Part shown: one piece after another, positions 51,465 to 55,800 of the stretch | Layout of the letters: each line of letters begins with the position of its first letter | How positions within the stretch are numbered: the first letter of the stretch is position 1 | Origin: Terriglobia bacterium | Lineage (GTDB): Bacteria; Acidobacteriota; Terriglobia; Bryobacterales; Bryobacteraceae | Direction: 5' to 3' | Assembly (NCBI GenBank): GCA_025358575.1 | Contig: JANYJA010000119.1 | Location: 1 to 55,800 of the forward strand | Length of the DNA: 55,800 nt | The notes under the pieces: model-generated | What the model was told of the DNA's origin: nothing | Databases searched by the model: none | Seen by the model: only the letters and a program-made list of their open reading frames with translations | Position numbers and translations under genes: made by a program

Positions 51465-51776
51465 ATGAAGACTTTTATTTTCAGCACATTGGCCGTTTCA
51501 GCCCTATTTGCGGGAGGCTTGGGAGCACAGACCATAAATCACGCTCGGGAGAACCAGCAAGACCGCATTGCTCAAGGGATTAAGTCCGGGGAACTGACAC
51601 CCGCCGAGGCCGCGAAAGTGGAGGGACGCGAAGCGCGCATCAACCGAAGAATTCATCGCGACCGCGTGGCCAACGGTGGAACCTTGACGAAGGGCGAGAA
51701 ACGTCGTATCGACCACGCGCAAGATCAAACCAGCAAAGAAATCTACCGTTTGAAGCACAACAAACGTGGAGCGTAG
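51465..51776 (+). CDS. Small secreted basic helical protein
   Basis: The 103-residue protein has a signal peptide (MKTFIFSTLAVSALFAGGLGAQ). A charged helical region follows, with two similar units: IAQGIKSGELTPAEAAKVEGREARINRRIHRDR and VANGGTLTKGEKRRIDHAQ. GGAGG lies about 8 bases before ATG 51465. Similar small proteins with the ELTPxE/A motif are known in several phyla. The role is unknown. Confidence 0.75.
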   Translation: MKTFIFSTLAVSALFAGGLGAQTINHARENQQDRIAQGIKSGELTPAEAAKVEGREARINRRIHRDRVANGGTLTKGEKRRIDHAQDQTSKEIYRLKHNKRGA

Positions 51777-51838
51777 AGCTGCAGTGTTTCAGTCTTGATC
51801 TCCATGAAAATTGGTGGCTCCGTTAGGCGCCCTACCCC

Positions 51839-53000
51839 CTATTCCGTGGAGATTGCGATCGAGCTGCAAGCGCTAACCCGCTGATCGAGAAATCGGCGCT
51901 CCATCGAATTGCGCGCGAGCGCGAGCGCCGACTGAAAGTGCTCTCGCGCGGCCTCATGCCTCCCGCGGCGAAATTCAAGCTCGCCCCGCGCCGCGTAGTA
52001 GAACGGATACGTGGCCAAACGATCGCAATCGTGCCGATCGAGCCCGCGTTCGGGATCTTCGTTCTGCGCGACGGCGAGGGCGCGGTTGAGCGCGACAATG
52101 GGCGAAGGACGTATCGTCATCAGATCGTCGTAAAGCGAAACTATGGTTTTCCAGTCTGTGTTTTCCGCGCGGAGAGCGCTCGCGTGAACTGACGCGATGG
52201 CGGCCTCGACGTGATACTCGGTCAGTTCGAAACCCATAGCGGAGAGTTCGTGAAGTTTAAGTCCCTCGGCCACGAGTTCTTGATCCCATTGCAACCGGTC
52301 CTGATCGAAGAGTGAGCGTAGATTACCCGAAGCGTCGACACGGGCCGGCAGACGCGCCGCATTGAGACACATCAGGGCGGCCAGCGCGTATGTTGCGGGA
52401 GTCTTGCCGAGCGGGTTTTCCAGGAGCAATGCAGTGAGCCGCATAGCCTCCTGGCAGAGTTCGGCGCGCACCGCCGAGACCGGCGACGCGCCGTGGTATC
52501 CCTCGTTGAAAAGCGCGCGATGGACCGCTGGAAGTCGCCCGCTGAAGTCGTCGGCCCCCGTGACGTCGAACAGCCTCTTCGATGTTGCTACACCTTCTTC
52601 GCCCCCGTTATGCGCTTTTCGCCTCCTCGGCTAAGCGCGGATGGCAGCAGGTGAACATCATGCGAAGCAGGTCGTCTTTAATCGCGTTCGCCGCAAAGAG
52701 TTCCTCAACTACCGGCGCGAGTGTCCACTCACTCTCCAGCAGCCATCCCAGCTCAGGGGCGAAAGAAAGCGCCGTGCGTTGACGCCGAAGCATATCGAGC
52801 GCCCGATTCTTCGCTGTGGCCATCAGCCACACGGAAGGATTTTCAGGCACGCCGCGAAATTTCCACAACTCCAGCGCGCGGCAGAAGTCATCTTGTACGA
52901 CATCTTCCGCCAGCGCGAGGTTATGCACACCGAAGACCCGCGTCAAGGCGGCTACCATGCGTCCCGCCTCGCGCCGGAAGAGATGATCGCTGAGCTCCAT
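51839..53000 (-). pseudogene. ECF42-type sigma factor gene broken by a deletion and frameshifts
   Basis: The N-terminal part, starting MELSDHLFRREAGRMVAALTR and reaching CHPRLAEEA, is sigma region 2 plus the start of region 4. The C-terminal part is a DUF6596/TPR-like extension ending LARNSMERRFLDQRVSAC. Between them, around 52608-52625, RLAEEA is joined in another frame to EKRITGAKKV, so about 30 codons of region 4 (the helix-turn-helix) are missing. A single-base loss (GTGTAG for GTGTTAG) then shifts the frame before KRLFDVTGADDFSGRLPAV. The gene cannot make a working sigma factor. Its partner YCII gene lies directly upstream. Confidence 0.8.
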
Positions 53001-53342
53001 TTACATGGTCAGCTTCCGGATCGGGCGCACTTCAACAGAACCTCCGATGTCAAAGATGGGGCAGCCTTTGGAAAGCTCCGTTGCATGGTCGAGATCCGTG
53101 GCCTCGACCACAATATAGCCGCCGATTAGGTCATTAGCCTCGGCGTATGGACCGTCATTGACGATCTTATGTGTGCCCTTGACCACCTTGCCGGTGTCCT
53201 CTAACGGATGTCCGGGGTCCTTGATGTGGCCTTTTGGCGCCTAAATCCTTGAACCACGCGACCCATTTCTCATTGTCTTCTGCATCTGCTCTGGGGAAGC
53301 GGATGTTTATCTGCCGGGAAAAAGATATGTAAATTCGCTCAT
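53001..53342 (-). pseudogene. YCII/DGPF domain gene with two frameshifts
   Basis: ATG 53342, with GAGGAG upstream, reads MSEFTYLFPGR then a stop. The next frame gives NIRFPRADAEDNEKWVAWFK and DLGAK. The last frame gives KVVKGTHKIVNDGPYAEAND and IIGGYIVVEATDLDHA-like text up to LTM. The NDGPYAE sequence is the DGPF-type signature of YCII proteins that go with ECF42 sigma factors. The first lesion is a lost base near 53307. The second is an extra A in an AAAA run near 53233. The stop abuts the sigma start. Homopolymer error cannot be excluded for the second. Confidence 0.75.
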
Positions 53343-53365
53343 TGGTGTCTCCTCGGTTCGAATGA

Positions 53366-53887
53366 CTAAGTCCGCTTAGCCATTGTCTCGCCGCGCTCGA
53401 CGTAGTCGCGCATCCATGCAAACACTCTCTTCCAGCCCTGATCGTGGGCTTCGGCTGCACCCGAGCCCGCAAATCTTGAATGTCGCAAACGCACCAGGGT
53501 GCCCGTGCGATCTCCCTCGGTGGCTGGCTCCAGCATCCAATCCACCCGTGTTGTTAAATCGCCCGTCCACGTGGCCTGCCACGTGTGCGAGAGGCGACGT
53601 GGCAGTTCGACGACCGAATATTCGCCAGTCACCTCGAACGGCTCCCCTGCTGCGTTATCGCCCTTCTGCCACCATTTGCCGCCCGGACGAACTTCTCCTT
53701 CCCAAAACGTTGTACGATACATTCCCGACTGTCCCCCCCACTGCGGAACCTGCGCCCGAGCGGTAAGCGCCTGGAAGATTCGCTCTGGCGGCGCTGCGAT
53801 GAATATCTCTGAAGTGATCACGTCTGTATCTGTAGAAACTGCTGATGTAGACACGTCTTTTGCTCCTTGATTAATTTGGTGCTTCAT
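53366..53887 (-). CDS. SRPBCC/AHSA1-type START-like protein
   Basis: The roughly 173-residue protein has the AHSA1 pattern: SEIFIAAPPERIFQALTAR, then FWEGEVRPGGKWW and FEVTGEYSVVELPRRLSHTW. RVDWMLEPATEGDRTGTLVRLRH and a terminal amphipathic helix (DQGWKRVFAWMRDYVE) follow. The fold binds hydrophobic ligands. ATG 53887 is chosen over 53935. It is the first gene of the ECF42-type group, and SRPBCC proteins are common members of such groups. Confidence 0.88.
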   Translation of the reverse strand: MKHQINQGAKDVSTSAVSTDTDVITSEIFIAAPPERIFQALTARAQVPQWGGQSGMYRTTFWEGEVRPGGKWWQKGDNAAGEPFEVTGEYSVVELPRRLSHTWQATWTGDLTTRVDWMLEPATEGDRTGTLVRLRHSRFAGSGAAEAHDQGWKRVFAWMRDYVERGETMAKRT

Positions 53888-53952
53888 ATCTACAACGTGT
53901 GAGGGACGGGGCAGCGGACAATTTTCTTTCGCCAAAAAGGGGGCGGCACGCC

Positions 53953-54981
53953 TCAGCGCGGCATGTTGTAGAGGAACGTAAATTGAAGCACGATACGCTC
54001 TCCGTGGAAGTCGGCAGGTAACGGCGGAAGAGGGTCGGACGCGCTAAGCGAGGCCACGGCGGCCCGATCCAGCGCGCGAGCGCCTGATTCGGTGGAGATT
54101 ACCACTTTGTTGATGCGGCCATTGGCGCCAATCGCAAACTGAATCGCGACCTTTCCACGTTGTCCTAACTTGGCGCTTTCCGGATATACGGCGAACCAGT
54201 TTCGACGCACCGTTTGGAGCACCTGCAACAGGTACGGTTTGAAATCGACTCCCTTTGGATCGCTGAGCAATTCGAGGTTGCTTTGCGGACGGCCCGGACT
54301 TGGGCTTTGCGTCAGGCCTGCGAGCGGCGAATCGTTCCCGGCGTCGCCCACTTGAGTTCCGCCTGAGGATCCAGTGCGGGCCACGTTCCGCGTGGCTTCC
54401 GTGACTGACAGTGGCGGCGCGAGTCTGTTCACTGTGTTGCTCGAAGAAGGCGGCGCTTGGTGAGGAGTTTCGAACGCCAGCGCCGGTTTTTCGACGGGCG
54501 GCAGGGGAGGCCTTTCCTGTGCCTGAATTTGCGGCGTTAATGCCGGAGGAGCTTGGGCGACTTCCACCTTGGGAGCCGATTCCGTCTTGGCATTGCGTGC
54601 CGGAGCTGGCGGCGTGAACGCCGGTTTCGGCGGCGGCGCGGGCGGTGCCGCTGCAGCGTGACTCGGCGCTCCCTTCTGAGCCCGCGGCGTCGGCAGCAGC
54701 ATGTCGGCCGTGATATCTTTGCTCAATTTCGCCCGGTTTGGCGCGTGCTGAGTCAATTGAGACGGAGGGTCAACCAGGGGCGTGATTCGAGGCTTTGGTG
54801 GTTCTTGCACCGGGGCGCGGGGGGCGCTCCCCGAACTCACGATCAGACCGCCCCCCAATACAAAGTGCAGCAACAGTGAGAGTATGGCGGCTTGACGCCA
54901 GCGCGTTTCGCCAAACTCACGGTCCCAGTGCAGGAGAAGATCGGGTCCCTGCTCCTTCGGCGGCGAGACTACGGTTTCCAT
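53953..54981 (-). CDS. TonB-type energy transducer
   Basis: The 342-residue protein has an N-terminal cytoplasmic part and one membrane span (AAILSLLLHFVLGGGLIVSSG, about 31-51). A long proline-rich periplasmic stretch follows. The C-terminal TonB domain is GKVAIQFAIGANGRINKVVISTESGARALDRAAVASLSA. TonB passes energy from ExbB/ExbD to outer-membrane receptors such as the two in this window. Its start overlaps the oxidoreductase end by 13 bases, which is an odd pairing. Confidence 0.9.
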   Translation of the reverse strand: METVVSPPKEQGPDLLLHWDREFGETRWRQAAILSLLLHFVLGGGLIVSSGSAPRAPVQEPPKPRITPLVDPPSQLTQHAPNRAKLSKDITADMLLPTPRAQKGAPSHAAAAPPAPPPKPAFTPPAPARNAKTESAPKVEVAQAPPALTPQIQAQERPPLPPVEKPALAFETPHQAPPSSSNTVNRLAPPLSVTEATRNVARTGSSGGTQVGDAGNDSPLAGLTQSPSPGRPQSNLELLSDPKGVDFKPYLLQVLQTVRRNWFAVYPESAKLGQRGKVAIQFAIGANGRINKVVISTESGARALDRAAVASLSASDPLPPLPADFHGERIVLQFTFLYNMPR

Positions 54982-55800
54982 TCGGAGTTCAAGGTCTTGG
55001 CAACAACGCGTGAGTGCTCTTCAATTTTATCAAGGATGCGCAACGCCACTTCGAGGGTGCGACGCGCCGCGGCACCATCCAGTTTCGGCTGGCTTCGCGA
55101 TTCCACGCAGTCGAGGAAGGCGTCAAACTGAATTTGCAGCGGCTCGCCCTTCACAATCTCCACCGGATCGAAGCTCACTTCTTTTTGTTCGTCCACCGAA
55201 ATCGCGATCAGGCTTTGCGCGGCATAATCGAGCGAGATGTATTGCCGCGGTTGAAAAACGCGAAGTTTTCGAATACGCTCGATGGAAACGCGACTGGCAG
55301 TCAAGTTTGCGACACATCCATCGTTGAATTGGAGACGCACATTGGCGATATCCACCTTGGGCGAAAGAATTGAGATCCCGGCCGCGCGTATCTCTTCCAG
55401 CTCGCCGCGCGCCAGCGCCAGAACTACGTCCAAATCGTGGATCATCAGATCCAGCACAACATCGACATCCAAGCTGCGCGGGCTAAACACGCTCATACGA
55501 TGAACTTCGAAGAACAGCGGCAGCTTGGCGATCTTCTCAAGCGCTAGGACTGCTGGATTGAAACGTTCGAGATGACCAACCTGCAGAATCCGCCCGTGTA
55601 TGCGCGCGGCATCGATCAATAGGTCGGCATAGGCGAGAGTGGGCGTGATGGGCTTCTCAATCAGAACATCAATGCCAGCTTTGAGAAGCGCACACCCGAT
55701 TTCCGCGTGGGCCGAAGTTGGTGCGGCAATTATGGCGCAATCCACCTTGCCGAGAATTTCGCTCGCACTCTGATAAGCCGTGCACTGACGAGCGGCAGCC
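54969..55800 (-). CDS. Gfo/Idh/MocA family oxidoreductase, 5' end beyond window
   Basis: The reverse frame stays open to the edge, so the N-terminal Rossmann motif is missing. Visible are VDCAIIAAPTSAHAEIGCALLKAGIDVLIEKPIT, with the EKP lysine, and RILQVGHLERFNPAVLALE. The substrate-domain text VDVVLDLMIHDLDVVLALARGE also fits. GHLERFNP and MIHDLD suit the branch of nucleotide-sugar dehydrogenases found in lipid A clusters (GnnA-like). That is inferred, as no lpx gene is visible. Confidence 0.88.
   Translation of the reverse strand, partial: AAARQCTAYQSASEILGKVDCAIIAAPTSAHAEIGCALLKAGIDVLIEKPITPTLAYADLLIDAARIHGRILQVGHLERFNPAVLALEKIAKLPLFFEVHRMSVFSPRSLDVDVVLDLMIHDLDVVLALARGELEEIRAAGISILSPKVDIANVRLQFNDGCVANLTASRVSIERIRKLRVFQPRQYISLDYAAQSLIAISVDEQKEVSFDPVEIVKGEPLQIQFDAFLDCVESRSQPKLDGAAARRTLEVALRILDKIEEHSRVVAKTLNSEWKP

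Overview
The window looks like a chromosome segment from a soil-type Acidobacterium, probably of the Solibacter/Bryobacterales kind. This is inferred from gene content, not from a marker gene. The evidence is two TonB-dependent receptors with an N-terminal carboxypeptidase-regulatory-like domain, two CRTAC1-type FG-GAP/ASPIC-UnbV secreted proteins beside TPR proteins, many small signal-peptide proteins, several ECF sigma factors and moderately high GC. About 50 genes or gene remnants can be supported, on both strands and in short, often translationally coupled operons.

Layout. 1-1157 holds the start of an RND-type membrane fusion protein. 1204-5392 (minus) holds a DUF885 metallopeptidase, a broken CPBP membrane protease, a sugar-nucleotide epimerase and a TIM-barrel isomerase. 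A divergent alpha/beta hydrolase follows. 6.1-7.6 kb is a low-density zone with a frameshifted HicA toxin remnant and a GC-rich VOC gene. 7.5-10.4 kb carries two secreted proteins, an ECF sigma factor and a FecR-like protein. 10.4-12.2 kb has a decayed tyrosine recombinase and a MarR/antibiotic-monooxygenase operon. 12.2-15.2 kb holds a LarA-like racemase and phosphoglucomutase. 15.3-17.0 kb is a four-gene envelope-stress-like module (two Spy/CnrX-like proteins, an ECF sigma and a single-span membrane protein). 17.1-19.5 kb is a Tat-exported phosphatase-like protein and an unknown protein. 19.5-29.1 kb is a TonB receptor/TPR/CRTAC1 locus. 29.1-30.1 kb is a decayed beta-propeller gene. 30.2-33.5 kb carries gap, a GT2 glycosyltransferase, secG and tRNA-Leu(GAG), with a tRNA-Leu fragment between the last two.

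33.6-37.1 kb (minus) has a methyltransferase, a large unknown secreted protein and a DnaC-like ATPase. 37.2-42.3 kb has a fasciclin protein with a clear terminator, a biotin carboxylase plus biotin carrier, an ETF-quinone-oxidoreductase-like Fe-S protein and a SYLF protein. 42.4-44.9 kb is a second TonB receptor. 45.0-48.1 kb is a tightly coupled operon of methyltransferase, polysaccharide deacetylase, acyl carrier protein and ketosynthase. The gene types recall the NodS/NodB/NodF/NodE set of rhizobia, and this is the most interesting candidate system here. It is followed by a Rieske protein and a cytochrome b fused to two cytochrome c domains. 50.2-51.8 kb has a FliA/WhiG sigma factor, a tiny two-span membrane protein and a small secreted protein. 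51.8-53.9 kb (minus) is an ECF42-type module (SRPBCC, YCII/DGPF, sigma) in which the last two genes are broken. The window ends with a TonB protein and a Gfo/Idh/MocA oxidoreductase cut by the edge.

Gene decay is a theme. At least seven remnants are visible: CPBP protease, HicA, integrase, beta-propeller, tRNA-Leu, YCII and ECF42 sigma. One TonB receptor also has an early frameshift. Some single-base shifts could be assembly errors, but the ECF42 deletion and the multi-lesion genes are harder to explain that way.
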